Assembly: GCF_004614185.1 (NCBI RefSeq)
Contig: NZ_SPVF01000257.1
Span: forward strand, 1-56,577
DNA length: 56,577 bases
Source: Zemynaea arenosa
Lineage (GTDB): Bacteria > Pseudomonadota > Gammaproteobacteria > Burkholderiales > Burkholderiaceae_D
Direction: 5' to 3'
Shown here piece by piece: positions 47,887 to 56,577 of this stretch. Numbering within the stretch: position 1 is the stretch's first letter; every line of letters starts with the position of its first letter. Position numbers and translations under genes: made by a program. Below the pieces are notes generated by a model, which saw nothing but the letters and a program-made list of their open reading frames with translations, did no database searches and had not been told where the DNA came from.

Positions 47887-48435
47887 ATGACCAAGAAGAG
47901 CGTTGTTTCGGAAGCCCAGGAAATCCAGCTGGCCATCGAACTGATTCAACTGGGGGCCCGCCTCCAGCTGCTCGAAACGGAAGTCTCGCTGTCGCGCGAA
48001 CGTCTGCTGAAGCTGTACAAGGAACTGAAGGGCGTCTCTCCTCCGAAAGGCATGCTGCCTTTTTCGGCCGACTGGTTCCTGACCTGGCAGCCGAACATCC
48101 ATTCCTCGCTGTTCATCAATATCTACAAATTCCTGGTCGACTACGCCGGCGCCACCGGCATCCAGGCGGTCATGAAAGCGTACAAGCTGTACCTGGAACA
48201 GATGCCGCCGGAAGCCGGCGAAGAGCCGCTGCTCTCGCTGACCCGCGCCTGGACCCTGGTGCGCTTCTTCCAGAGCAAGATGCTGACCGTGGCTCCGTGC
48301 TCCAAATGCCAGGGCAAGTTCGTCGTCAATACGATGGACCTGAACGACTCCTACGCCTGCGGCCTGTGCCACATGCCGTCCCGCGCGGGCAAGACCAAGC
48401 GCGCCAAGGATGCCGCCGAGGCGCTCGCCGCTTGA
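47887..48435 (+). CDS. flhC: Flagellar master regulator subunit FlhC
   Basis: 182 residues from ATG 47887, preceded by GGAGAGCGAATC; a longer open frame upstream has no such signal. The N-terminal half has EIQLAIELIQLGARLQLLE, and the C-terminal zinc site shows Cys138, Cys141, Cys158 and Cys161 (CSKCQ, CGLC), the ligands of the FlhC family. It binds DNA with FlhD. Basic Lys/Arg/Ala tail. Confidence 0.96.
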   Translation: MTKKSVVSEAQEIQLAIELIQLGARLQLLETEVSLSRERLLKLYKELKGVSPPKGMLPFSADWFLTWQPNIHSSLFINIYKFLVDYAGATGIQAVMKAYKLYLEQMPPEAGEEPLLSLTRAWTLVRFFQSKMLTVAPCSKCQGKFVVNTMDLNDSYACGLCHMPSRAGKTKRAKDAAEALAA

Positions 48436-48478
48436 TTCGCTGCGTGGATTTCTCTCCCCGATACCTGAAGGGCAGGGC

Positions 48479-49249
48479 ATGAGCTCTGCCCTTCGCCGTT
48501 TCTGGACCGCCCCCGCGATCCGCGCGGCGCTGGTGCAGGCCGTCTGCTTCCCGCTGACGCTGGCGCTGGTGTTCGCCCTGGCGCGCGCCGGCCTGGCGCC
48601 CGGCTACCCGGCCGCCGCCCTGATCCAGGGTGTGCTCGCGGCCGCGCTGACCTGGCGCATCCGCCTGGCCGCCTGGTGGTGGCCGATCCAGTTCCTGTTC
48701 CCTGTACTGGTGCTGTGCGCACAGTGGGTGGAACTGTCTCCCTGGCTGTACTTGGGGTGTTTCTTATTCATGCTGGTACTGTACTGGTCCACGTTCCGGA
48801 CCCAAGTGCCGTATTACCCGTCTGGCCCGCGCGTGTGGGAAGAGGTTGAGAAGCTGCTGCCCCCCGATCGCCCGGCCCGCGTGATCGACATCGGCTCCGG
48901 CCTCGGCGGCCTCGCGCTGCACCTGGCCCGCCAGCGCCCCGATTGCGCAGTCACCGGCATCGAGCTGGCGCCACTGCCGTGGTTCATCAGCCGCCTGCGC
49001 GCCGTCACGGCCCGCGGCCATGTGAAATTCATCCGCGGCGATTACGAGCACCTGAACTTCGCGCACTATGACGTGGTGTTCGCCTATCTGTCCCCGGCGG
49101 CCATGTCCAGGCTCTGGATCAAGGCGTCCCAAGAAATGCGATCTGGCGCTATCTTGCTGAGTTATGAATTCAACATAGCTGAAAAAGCACCTTCTCTTAC
49201 CATCCTGCCAAAAGGCCGCGGACCCGCGCTCCACGTCTGGCACTTTTAG
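48479..49249 (+). CDS. Membrane-linked class I SAM-dependent methyltransferase
   Basis: 256 residues. The first 110 hold three or four membrane segments (AALVQAVCFPLTLALVFALARAG; PGYPAAALIQGVLAAALTW; PWLYLGCFLFMLVLYWSTF). The remainder is a Rossmann methyltransferase domain with VIDIGSGLGGLALHLA, TGIELAPLPWFISR and VVFAYLSPAAMSRL. It lies between flhC and motA. The substrate is unknown. GAAGGGCAGGGC precedes the ATG. Codon choice in the membrane part is unusual (GTA, TTA), giving CCAGTACAG-like motifs on the other strand. Confidence 0.82.
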   Translation: MSSALRRFWTAPAIRAALVQAVCFPLTLALVFALARAGLAPGYPAAALIQGVLAAALTWRIRLAAWWWPIQFLFPVLVLCAQWVELSPWLYLGCFLFMLVLYWSTFRTQVPYYPSGPRVWEEVEKLLPPDRPARVIDIGSGLGGLALHLARQRPDCAVTGIELAPLPWFISRLRAVTARGHVKFIRGDYEHLNFAHYDVVFAYLSPAAMSRLWIKASQEMRSGAILLSYEFNIAEKAPSLTILPKGRGPALHVWHF

Positions 49250-49361
49250 GCCACAACCCCGCTGTTTTTCCTATGAGAACGGGCGGTTTTACTTGCCCCG
49301 AATGCGCAGTCACGCTATCGTAGTTACCCATCGGAATTAAATTTCACAATAGGGTAAGACC

Positions 49362-50222
49362 TTGCTAGTCATCCTCGGTTATCTGATCGTCTGCGGCGCC
49401 GTGTTCGGCGGCTTCGCCATGGCGGGCGGCCACCTGGCCGCCTTGTTCCAACCGCTGGAACTGCTCATGATCGGCGGGGCGGCGGCCGGGGCTTTTCTGG
49501 TCGGCAACAACGGCAAGGCCATCAAGGCGACCCTGGGCGCGCTGCCCAAGCTGTTCAAAGGCTCGCGCTTCACCAAGGATCTCTACATGGAGCTCATGTC
49601 GCTGCTGTTCGACGTGCTCTCCAAGGTCCGCAAGGAAGGCCTGATGTCGATCGAAGGCGACATCGAGAAGCCCGAGGAGTCGCCCCTGTTCTCGAAGTAC
49701 CCGGCGGTGCTGCAGGACCACCACATCGTCGAATTCATGACCGACTACCTGCGCCTGATGGTCTCGGGGAACATGGACGCGTTCCAGATCGAGAACCTGA
49801 TGGACAACGAGATCGAGACCCATCACCACGAAGGCGCCGTGCCCGCGCACTGCATCGCCAAGCTGGGTGACGGCCTGCCGGCCTTCGGTATCGTGGCTGC
49901 GGTGATGGGCGTGGTGCACACCATGGAATCGGTCGGCATTCCCCCGTCCGAGCTGGGCATGCTGATCGCGCACGCGCTGGTCGGTACCTTCCTCGGCATC
50001 CTGCTGGCCTACGGTTTCGTCGGTCCGCTCGCCAGCCTGCTGGAACAGAAGCTGGAAGAAGAGGCCAAGATGTATCAGTGCGTGAAGGTGACGCTGCTGG
50101 CGAGCCTGAACGGCTACGCGCCGGCCCTGGCCGTGGAATTCGGCCGCAAGGTGCTGTACTCGACCGAGCGCCCGACCTTCATGGAGCTGGAAGAGCACAT
50201 CAAGAAGGCCAAGGCGAAGTAA
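49362..50222 (+). CDS. motA: Flagellar stator protein MotA
   Basis: 286 residues from a TTG start, supported by the match of the first residues (LVILGYLIVCGAVFGGFAMAGGH) to the MotA N-terminus and AGGGTAAGA upstream. Four membrane helices: about 2-20, 32-50, 165-190 and 200-225. The cytoplasmic loop (about 60-160) carries the charged residues that touch FliG; PAFGIVAAVMGVVHTM and GTFLGILLAYGFVGPLA form the proton-channel helices with MotB. Separated from the methyltransferase gene by 112 bases without a clear promoter. Confidence 0.95.
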   Translation: MLVILGYLIVCGAVFGGFAMAGGHLAALFQPLELLMIGGAAAGAFLVGNNGKAIKATLGALPKLFKGSRFTKDLYMELMSLLFDVLSKVRKEGLMSIEGDIEKPEESPLFSKYPAVLQDHHIVEFMTDYLRLMVSGNMDAFQIENLMDNEIETHHHEGAVPAHCIAKLGDGLPAFGIVAAVMGVVHTMESVGIPPSELGMLIAHALVGTFLGILLAYGFVGPLASLLEQKLEEEAKMYQCVKVTLLASLNGYAPALAVEFGRKVLYSTERPTFMELEEHIKKAKAK

Positions 50223-50279
50223 GCCTGCGCCCAACCGTTCCAGCGCGACGACACTGACACAATAACAAGCGGGTGACCC

Positions 50280-51218
50280 ATGGCCGACGAGGGCTTGCGA
50301 CCGATTATCGTCAAACGCATCAAGAAGGGTGGCGGCGGCCACCACGGCGGCGCGTGGAAGATCGCATACGCCGACTTCGTGACGGCGATGATGGCGTTCT
50401 TCCTGCTCATGTGGCTCCTCGGTTCGACCACCAAGGGGGACCTGAACGGCATCTCCGAATTCTTCAAGACGCCGCTGAAGGTGGCGATGTCCGGCGGCTC
50501 CGGCTCGGGTGACAGCTCCTCGGTGATCCAGGGCGGCGGCACCGACCTGACGCGCCGCACCGGCCAGGTGAAGAAGGGCGACATGACGCCCCAGAAGAAG
50601 ACCTATGACCTGCGCGCGGCCAAGGCGCTGGTGGAGAAGGAAGAGCAGCAGCGCCTCCAGCAGCTCAAGCAGAAGATGGAACAGACCATCGACTCCAACC
50701 CGCTGCTCATGAAATTCAAGAACCAGCTGCTGCTCGACATCACCAGCGAAGGCCTGCGCGTGCAGATCGTCGATGAACAGAACCGGCCGATGTTCTCGCT
50801 GGCGAAGGCCGAGCTGCAGCCGTACACCCGCATCATCCTGCAGGAAATCGGCAAGGTGCTCAACGAGGTGCCGAACAAGATCAGCATCTCGGGCCACACC
50901 GACTCCACGCCGTACCCCACCGATACGGGCTACAGCAACTGGGAGCTGTCCAGCGACCGCGCCAACGCGTCGCGCCGGGAGCTGATGCGCGGCGGGATGG
51001 CGGAGAACAAGATCATGCGCGTGGTGGGCCTGGCCTCGGCCGCGCACCTGGACCGGAAGGATCCTTTCAATCCGGTCAACCGCCGCATCAGCATCATCGT
51101 AATGAACAAGAAGACCGAGGAAGCGGTTGCGCGCGATGGCATCGCCGCCGAGCAGGCGCCGGATGACGCGCCGGCTGCCACGCAAACCTCGGCCGCTGCT
51201 GCCCCGGCCGTGAAATGA
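50280..51218 (+). CDS. motB: Flagellar stator protein MotB
   Basis: 312 residues. One membrane helix (about 27-47) in GAWKIAYADFVTAMMAFFLLMWLLGS, where Asp32-equivalent (YADF) is the proton-binding residue. A plug-like segment and linker follow, then the OmpA-like peptidoglycan-binding domain (about 165-280: ISISGHTDSTPYPTDTGYSNWELSSDRANASRRELM, RRISIIVMNK). The last 30 residues are an Ala/Pro tail. Coupled with motA. Confidence 0.96.
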   Translation: MADEGLRPIIVKRIKKGGGGHHGGAWKIAYADFVTAMMAFFLLMWLLGSTTKGDLNGISEFFKTPLKVAMSGGSGSGDSSSVIQGGGTDLTRRTGQVKKGDMTPQKKTYDLRAAKALVEKEEQQRLQQLKQKMEQTIDSNPLLMKFKNQLLLDITSEGLRVQIVDEQNRPMFSLAKAELQPYTRIILQEIGKVLNEVPNKISISGHTDSTPYPTDTGYSNWELSSDRANASRRELMRGGMAENKIMRVVGLASAAHLDRKDPFNPVNRRISIIVMNKKTEEAVARDGIAAEQAPDDAPAATQTSAAAAPAVK

Positions 51219-51245
51219 CAGGGCGTTGAGGACTGGAGAAGGCAC

Positions 51246-51794
51246 ATGAACAGAAAGAAGATCCTGGGCTCCCATGTCAAGCGGCTGCTGTCGGGAGTGT
51301 CGGACCATGGCCGCAGGCACCTGACCGAGGTCGAAACGGACCTCGTGCAAACCGAATTGCTGCTCGAGGAAGCGGTCGAGAAGCTGACCGCCGCCTTCAT
51401 GGCGATCAATGCCGCGGTGGTGTCGCAGCAGGAGACGATTGCCCTGCTGCTGAAGGGCGGACAGCCCACGCCCGAGCAGTGCGCGCGGCTGGAGGACATG
51501 TCCGGCGAGGTGACCACGCATGTAAATGCGGCCATCACCAGCATGCAGTTCCAGGACATGACCAGCCAGCTGATCGACCGCACGCTCAAGCGCGTCACGG
51601 GCCTGCGCGAATTCCTCGGCACCCTGGGCGCGCACAGCAACGACCTGGCGCATGAAAGCGACAACGAACAGATCGTCGATCTGCTGGGGAAGGTGAGCAT
51701 GGCACTGGCGATCCAGTCCCTGGAACTGCGCAGCGTGCTGCGCAAGGCAGTGAATCAGCAGCACCTCGAAAGCGGCGACGTAGAACTCTTTTAA
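51246..51794 (+). CDS. CheZ-like chemotaxis protein with DxxxQ motif
   Basis: 182 residues, almost all helical. Near the middle SMQFQDMTSQLIDRTLKR holds Asp104 and Gln108. This D-x3-Q pattern is that of CheZ (FQDLTGQ), where Asp and Gln dephosphorylate CheY-P. The rest of the protein shows only weak resemblance to CheZ and the C-terminal CheY-binding tail (usually ending in LF) is suggested by the last residues ESGDVELF. The gene lies between motB and cheY. A role as CheY-P phosphatase is a good inference, not proven. GGAGA precedes the ATG. Confidence 0.75.
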   Translation: MNRKKILGSHVKRLLSGVSDHGRRHLTEVETDLVQTELLLEEAVEKLTAAFMAINAAVVSQQETIALLLKGGQPTPEQCARLEDMSGEVTTHVNAAITSMQFQDMTSQLIDRTLKRVTGLREFLGTLGAHSNDLAHESDNEQIVDLLGKVSMALAIQSLELRSVLRKAVNQQHLESGDVELF

Positions 51795-51846
51795 ATTTTG
51801 CAGGGCTTCGCAGGAAGCCCATTCCATAACAGCAGGAGCAAAGCAG

Positions 51847-52212
51847 ATGGCAAAAACAATTCTCGCGGTTGACGATTCCAGTTCCCTGCGCCAGATGGTG
51901 GCGTTCAGCCTCAAGGCAGCGGGTTACCAGGTCGTCGAGGCGGTCGACGGCCAGGACGGCCTGGAAAAAGCCAAGGTACAGACCGTGGACCTGGTCCTCA
52001 CCGACCAGAACATGCCGCGCATGGACGGCCTCTCGCTGATCAAGAATCTGCGCACGCTGCCGACATACCAGAAGGTGCCCATCCTGATGCTGACCACCGA
52101 GTCCTCGGACGAGATGAAGCAGAAGGGCCGCGCCGCCGGCGCCAACGGCTGGCTGGTCAAGCCGTTCGACCCGCAACGCCTGATCGAAGTCGTGAAGAAA
52201 GTCATCGGCTAA
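51847..52212 (+). CDS. cheY: Chemotaxis response regulator CheY
   Basis: 121 residues, single receiver domain. Acid pocket Asp9/Asp10 (AVDDSSSLRQM), phospho-acceptor Asp53 (LTDQNMPRMDGL), switch Thr in LMLTTES and Lys105 in LVKPF. Phosphorylated by CheA, it would bind FliM and change motor direction. AGGAG upstream; followed by cheA 35 bases on. Confidence 0.96.
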   Translation: MAKTILAVDDSSSLRQMVAFSLKAAGYQVVEAVDGQDGLEKAKVQTVDLVLTDQNMPRMDGLSLIKNLRTLPTYQKVPILMLTTESSDEMKQKGRAAGANGWLVKPFDPQRLIEVVKKVIG

Positions 52213-52247
52213 GGCATCGCGCAGACGAAAGAGCTTGGAGTCTCATC

Positions 52248-54416
52248 ATGAGCATCGACATTAGCCAGTTCTACCAGGTCTTCTTCGACGAGGCCGAGGA
52301 ACTGCTGGCTGAAATGGAGCGGCTGCTGCTGGCCGTGAACGTGGAAGCGCCCGACCCGGAAGACCTGAACGCGATCTTCCGCACCGCCCATTCGGTGAAG
52401 GGCGGCGCGGGCACGTTCGGCCTGACCGACATGACGGAAGTGACCCACGTGCTGGAGTCGCTGCTGGACCGCATCCGCAAGGGCGAGATGGCGCTCACGG
52501 CGCAGCATGTCGATGCCTTCCTGGCCGCCAAGGACAGCCTCAAGATGCAGCTCGAGGGCCACCGCGGCAACGGCACCGTGGACCAGGACCATGTGGCCAA
52601 CGTGCGCATGATGCTGCAGGAACTGTCGGAAGACGTGGTGCACGCGCCCCAGCACGTGACCCCATCGTTCGTGCAGGTGGAAAAGCCCGTGGTGGCGCAC
52701 GCCGATGGCGGCCACCGCTACCGCATCGAGCTGCCCAAGGTGGCGGACCGCGACGTCAACGCGCTGGCCGCGGAACTGGGCCTGCTGGGCCACGTGACGG
52801 TCTCGCCGCTGCCGGGCGAGCGCAATGCCGTCACCGTCACCACGCACGAGTCGCTGGACGACATCATCGCGATCTGCTCCTTCATCTTCAATGTCGATGA
52901 GCTGAAGATCTTCGAAGCGCCGCCGCTCACGCCCCAGCAGATGGCGCTCGAAAAGGCGGAACGCGCCAAGGCCGAGGATGAACTGGGCTACGGCTTCTTC
53001 GATCCGATCGAGCCCGAGGCCGAGCCGGAAAAGAGCGACGACGAGCGTGGCTACGGCTTCTTCCAGCCGATCGACGTGATCCGCGCCGAAGCCGGCATCA
53101 AGGACACTCCGCCGCCGGCGCCGGCCAGCAAGGCCCCGCCGCCGCTGGAGATCACCGAGACTGGCGCCGAGAAGAAGGCCGCCGCCAAGCCGGGCGAGAA
53201 GGGAACCTCGCACCTGAACCCGTCCTCCGAATCGAGCTCGATCCGCGTCTCCATCGAAAAGGTGGACCAGCTGATCAACCTCGTGGGCGAACTGGTGATC
53301 ACCCAGGCCATGATCGAGCAGCGCTCCAACAACCTGGACCCGGTGCTGCACGAGCGCCTGCTGAACTCCGTCAGCCAGCTGACCCGCAACACGCGCGATC
53401 TGCAGGAAGCCGTGATGTCGATCCGCATGATGCCGATGGACTTCGTGTTCTCCCGCTTCCCGCGCATGGTGCGCGACCTGGCGCACAAGCTCGGGAAGAA
53501 GGTCGATTTCATCACCAACGGCGCCGCCACGGAACTGGACAAGGGCCTGATCGAGCGCATCGTCGATCCTTTGACGCACCTGGTGCGCAACTCCATCGAC
53601 CACGGCATCGAGATGCCGGAAGCGCGCCGCGCGGCCGGCAAGACCGAGACCGGGCGCCTGTTCCTGTCCGCCTCCCACCAGGGCGGCCATATCGTCATCG
53701 AAGTGTCGGACGACGGCGGTGGTCTGAACCGCGAACGGATCCTCGCCAAGGCCGCGCAGAACGGGCTCGCGGTCTCGGACAGCATGAGCGATGCCGACGT
53801 CTGGCAGCTGATCTTCGCGCCCGGCTTCTCGACCGCCGAAACGGTGACCGACGTCTCCGGCCGCGGCGTGGGCATGGATGTCGTCAAGCGCAATATCCAG
53901 GCGCTGGGCGGCACTGTCGACATCCGCTCGGCCAAGGGCTTCGGCACCACCATCACCATCTCGCTGCCGCTCACGCTGGCGATCCTGGACGGCATGACGA
54001 TCCGCTGCGGCGAAGAGATCTACATCCTCCCGCTGGGCTACGTGGCCGAATCGCTGCAGCCGGCGCCGGACGACATCAAGGAGATCGCAGGCCGCGGCCG
54101 CGTGCTCAAGGTGCGCGGCGACTACCTGCCGCTGGTGCCGCTGTACCAGATGTTCGACATCGAACCGCGCTACACCAACCCGGCCGAAGGCATCGTGGTG
54201 ATCGTCGAATCGGACGGCCGCCGCGCGGGCCTGTTCGTGGACGAACTGGTGGGCCAGCAGCAGGTGGTGGTCAAGAACCTGGAATCGAACTACCGCAAGG
54301 TGGCCGGCATTTCCGGAGCCACCATCCTGGGCGATGGCGGCGTGTCCCTCATTCTCGACGTGTCGGCGCTGATCCGCTCCTCGCGCCAGCTGGCCGACGA
54401 ATCCATTTACTCATAG
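52248..54416 (+). CDS. cheA: Chemotaxis histidine kinase CheA
   Basis: 722 residues. P1 HPt domain (1-120) with phospho-His48 in FRTAHSVKGGAGTFG; a P2-like CheY-docking domain (about 156-225: YRIELPKVADRDVNALAAELG); linker; P3 dimerisation (about 335-395); P4 ATPase with HLVRNSIDHGIE (N box), SDDGGGLN and GRGVGMDVVKRN; P5 CheW-like domain (about 580-715). The linker holds two copies of GYGFF (247-251, 268-272), each followed by x-P-I, a repeat also noted in other betaproteobacterial CheA. It transmits receptor signals to CheY. Confidence 0.97.
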   Translation: MSIDISQFYQVFFDEAEELLAEMERLLLAVNVEAPDPEDLNAIFRTAHSVKGGAGTFGLTDMTEVTHVLESLLDRIRKGEMALTAQHVDAFLAAKDSLKMQLEGHRGNGTVDQDHVANVRMMLQELSEDVVHAPQHVTPSFVQVEKPVVAHADGGHRYRIELPKVADRDVNALAAELGLLGHVTVSPLPGERNAVTVTTHESLDDIIAICSFIFNVDELKIFEAPPLTPQQMALEKAERAKAEDELGYGFFDPIEPEAEPEKSDDERGYGFFQPIDVIRAEAGIKDTPPPAPASKAPPPLEITETGAEKKAAAKPGEKGTSHLNPSSESSSIRVSIEKVDQLINLVGELVITQAMIEQRSNNLDPVLHERLLNSVSQLTRNTRDLQEAVMSIRMMPMDFVFSRFPRMVRDLAHKLGKKVDFITNGAATELDKGLIERIVDPLTHLVRNSIDHGIEMPEARRAAGKTETGRLFLSASHQGGHIVIEVSDDGGGLNRERILAKAAQNGLAVSDSMSDADVWQLIFAPGFSTAETVTDVSGRGVGMDVVKRNIQALGGTVDIRSAKGFGTTITISLPLTLAILDGMTIRCGEEIYILPLGYVAESLQPAPDDIKEIAGRGRVLKVRGDYLPLVPLYQMFDIEPRYTNPAEGIVVIVESDGRRAGLFVDELVGQQQVVVKNLESNYRKVAGISGATILGDGGVSLILDVSALIRSSRQLADESIYS

Positions 54417-54425
54417 GAGACTCTC

Positions 54426-54917
54426 ATGTCCACCTCCGATAAAGACCACGCCGAAGCGCTCGACGCCGGCAAGGAATTCCTGGCCTTCAAACTGGGCGCC
54501 GAAGAATACGGAATCGACATCCTGAAGGTGCAGGAGATCCGCGGCTATGAGGCCGTGACCCGCATCGCCAGCGCGCCGGAATTCATCAAGGGCGTGATCA
54601 ACCTGCGGGGCATCATCATCCCCGTGGTCGACATGCGCATCAAGTTCAAGCTCGGCACCCCGACCTACGACCAGTTCACCGTCGTGATCATCCTGAACAT
54701 CAGTGGCCGCGTGGTCGGCATGGTGGTGGACAGCGTGTCCGACGTGACTACCCTGACCGCCGACCAGATCCGCCCCGCGCCGGACATGGGCGCCTCGTTC
54801 GACACCCAGTACATGGTCGGCCTGGGCACCATCGACGACCGCATGCTGATCCTGATCGACATCGACCGCCTGATGGCATCGCCCGACATGGGCCTCCTGG
54901 AAAAGCTGGCCGCCTGA
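54426..54917 (+). CDS. cheW: Chemotaxis coupling protein CheW
   Basis: 163 residues, classic Che[61 protein letters not shown] and ILIDIDRLM. It bridges the MCP and CheA. ATAGGAGA precedes the ATG; nine bases after cheA. This is the main cheW; 338-799 is a diverged second copy. Confidence 0.97.
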   Translation: MSTSDKDHAEALDAGKEFLAFKLGAEEYGIDILKVQEIRGYEAVTRIASAPEFIKGVINLRGIIIPVVDMRIKFKLGTPTYDQFTVVIILNISGRVVGMVVDSVSDVTTLTADQIRPAPDMGASFDTQYMVGLGTIDDRMLILIDIDRLMASPDMGLLEKLAA

Positions 54918-54997
54918 TACACATAGAGCCGGTCCGGGAACAAGAGCAGCAGCACCTGCAGCACACACGGAAAACACGAGTTAACAAGAGAACCAAA

Positions 54998-56577
54998 ATG
55001 AATCTCCGCGACTTCAAGATCGGCACCAGGCTGGCCATCGGCTTTGGCGTGATCCTCTTCATCATGATGGCAATGGTGGTGTTGGCCAACACCCTCAACC
55101 ACAATAACAAGACGGAGCTGCGGAAGGGGCTGGAGCTGGCGACTGCCAAGAGCCAGCAGGTCGCGTCGATGAAGTCGCTGATGCTGGAAGGCGGCATTGC
55201 GATGCGCAACATCGGGCTGCAGTCGGAAGTCGCGGCCATGCAGAAGGAGCAGGAGCGCGTGAGCGCCCTGCGCAAGCGCTACGACGACAGCATCGCGAGG
55301 CTGAAGGCCATGGGCCTCGACGAGCAGGAAAAGAAGGCCCTCGCTAACGCGGAGGCTGTGGAAAAAGAGGTGGGCGCAGCGTTCAAGGAAGCCAGCGATT
55401 CCATCATGGCATTCAATCCCGAGGGCGCGGTCAAGATCCTGGCAGGGAAGATCGACCCCCTCAACACCCAGTCGCTGGCCGCGCTGAACAAGCTGGTGGA
55501 GCTGGAGCAGGCGTCGGCCAAGGCGCTGCTGGCAGAGTCGGATGCCGACGACAAGCGTCTGATGCTGATCCTGCTCTGCATCGGCCTGGCCGCCGTGGCC
55601 CTGGGCGCGGTGTCCTCGGTCATCATCACCAAGTCGATCACCCAGCCCCTGCAAGGCGCGGTGGAAGTGGCCAAGAAGGTCGCCGAGGGCGAACTGACCT
55701 CGGTGATCCACGTGGAAGGCAAGGACGAGACCAGCGAACTGCTGGATGCCTTCAAGCACATGCACGATTCCCTGGCCCGCACCGTGGCCGACGTGCGCAC
55801 CGGCACCGAGACCATCTCGGTGGCGTCGGAAGAAATCGCGCGCGGTAATGCCGACCTGTCGGCCCGCACCGAATCGCAAGCCAGCTCGCTGGGCGAGACC
55901 TCGGGTTCGATGGAGACCCTGACCTCCACCGTCAAGCAGAACGCGGACAACGCGCGCCAGGCCAACCAGCTGGCCGTGTCGGCATCGTCGGTGGCAGAGA
56001 AGGGCGGCATGGTGGTCTCGCAGGTGGTGGACACCATGGGCTCCATCAAGGAATCGAGCCGCAAGATTGTCGACATCATCGGCGTCATCGACGGCATCGC
56101 CTTCCAGACCAACATCCTGGCGCTGAATGCGGCCGTGGAAGCGGCGCGCGCCGGTGAGCAGGGCCGCGGCTTCGCCGTGGTTGCGAGCGAAGTGCGCAAC
56201 CTGGCGCAGCGTTCCGCCTCGGCGGCCAAGGAGATCAAGGAACTCATCTCGGACTCGGTCGAGAAGGTCGACAACGGCGGCAAGCTGGTGGACGAAGCCG
56301 GCCAGACCATGGAGCTGATCGTGACCTCGATCCGCCAGGTGGCCGACATCATGGGCGAGATCACCGCCGCCACCGCGGAGCAGAGCTCGGGCATCGAAGG
56401 CGTCAACACCGCCATCACCCAGATGGACGAGATGACCCAGCAGAATGCCGCGCTGGTCGAGGAAGCCGCCGCCGCTGCCGAAAGCATGAAGGACCAGGCG
56501 CAGAAGCTGACCGCCGCGGTCTCGATCTTCAAGCTGGCCGGCGACGACCTGGCCCGCCGTGGCGCTTCGCGCCTCGG
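54998..56577 (+). CDS. Methyl-accepting chemotaxis protein (3' end outside window)
   Basis: 526 codons visible without a stop. Membrane helix 1 (about 12-31), a 4-helix-bundle periplasmic sensor (about 32-187), helix 2 (about 188-210), HAMP (about 211-263: [20 protein letters not shown]) and a cytoplasmic coiled coil. The hairpin tip [39 protein letters not shown] binds CheW and CheA. ACAAGAGAACC precedes the ATG. The C-terminal tail, where a CheR/CheB-binding pentapeptide may sit, is not in the window. Signal unknown. Confidence 0.96.
   Translation, partial: MNLRDFKIGTRLAIGFGVILFIMMAMVVLANTLNHNNKTELRKGLELATAKSQQVASMKSLMLEGGIAMRNIGLQSEVAAMQKEQERVSALRKRYDDSIARLKAMGLDEQEKKALANAEAVEKEVGAAFKEASDSIMAFNPEGAVKILAGKIDPLNTQSLAALNKLVELEQASAKALLAESDADDKRLMLILLCIGLAAVALGAVSSVIITKSITQPLQGAVEVAKKVAEGELTSVIHVEGKDETSELLDAFKHMHDSLARTVADVRTGTETISVASEEIARGNADLSARTESQASSLGETSGSMETLTSTVKQNADNARQANQLAVSASSVAEKGGMVVSQVVDTMGSIKESSRKIVDIIGVIDGIAFQTNILALNAAVEAARAGEQGRGFAVVASEVRNLAQRSASAAKEIKELISDSVEKVDNGGKLVDEAGQTMELIVTSIRQVADIMGEITAATAEQSSGIEGVNTAITQMDEMTQQNAALVEEAAAAAESMKDQAQKLTAAVSIFKLAGDDLARRGASRL

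Noticed and set aside
49365-51914. An 849-codon open frame on the minus strand
   Set aside because: Antisense to motA, motB and the CheZ-like gene, all of which have Shine-Dalgarno signals and known motifs.

Overview
The window is G+C-rich chromosomal DNA that looks like a betaproteobacterium of the Oxalobacteraceae (Massilia/Duganella/Janthinobacterium type). The evidence is gene content and order: a flhD-flhC-motA-motB-cheY-cheA-cheW-mcp motility block, a yffB-dapE-prmB-yheS block, dapC-dapD, and kynurenine genes beside flhDC. This is recognition from sequence; no database was searched. No tRNA, rRNA, CRISPR array, transposase or origin was seen.

Layout. 1-800: the start of an unidentified leftward gene and a divergent CheW-like gene. 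881-5281: leftward housekeeping operon yffB-dapE-prmB followed by the ABC-F gene yheS. 5353-7585: leftward envelope genes (DUF421 membrane protein, M23 peptidase, L,D-transpeptidase). 7738-8901: a lone, A+T-richer DUF4062 gene that looks acquired. 8951-13284: pilU, dapC-dapD and an AraC regulator. 13354-18087: rightward three-gene operon of an alkyl-DHAP-synthase-like flavoprotein, GlpD and an FGGY kinase, all overlapping. 18088-28165: a leftward type VI secretion island, tssF-tssG-vgrG-tle3-tla3-PAAR, with nearly every junction overlapping and no visible immunity gene. 28280-31923: a REC-PAS-GGDEF protein and a TonB-dependent receptor. 31998-35526: a ThDP enzyme followed by two small overlapping citrate-synthase-fold genes. 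35787-41314: a leftward operon (threonine-dehydratase-like enzyme, EamA exporter, RidA protein, aminotransferase) ended by a clear terminator and facing a divergent MocR regulator. 41372-44071: htpG with a terminator, then a glutathione S-transferase. 44166-46944: kynB-kynU-kynA. 46945-47499: a long regulatory region. 47500-56577: flagellar master regulator, stator and chemotaxis genes, with the last gene (mcp) cut by the window end.

How the genes work together. The right end is a motility and chemotaxis locus: FlhDC switches on flagellar genes, MotAB powers the motor, and MCP-CheW-CheA-CheY plus a CheZ-like phosphatase carry the signal. The flhD upstream region carries three tandem matches to the sigma-28 (FliA) promoter pattern and a strongly foldable leader. 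The T6SS island encodes a spike (VgrG, PAAR), a Tle3 phospholipase, its Tla3 adaptor and a spare TssF/TssG baseplate pair. It must rely on a core T6SS elsewhere. The MocR-controlled operon pairs a dehydratase that would release reactive enamines with a RidA-family protein that would remove them.

Most unusual points: the sigma-28 triple array and flhD leader; the missing Tli3 immunity gene with a signal-peptide-like stub in its expected place; the ThDP plus paired citrate-synthase-like module; the AGPS-GlpD-kinase operon; the lone DUF4062 protein; a CheZ-type DxxxQ motif in a small protein between motB and cheY; and a dispersed GTAC-rich motif.
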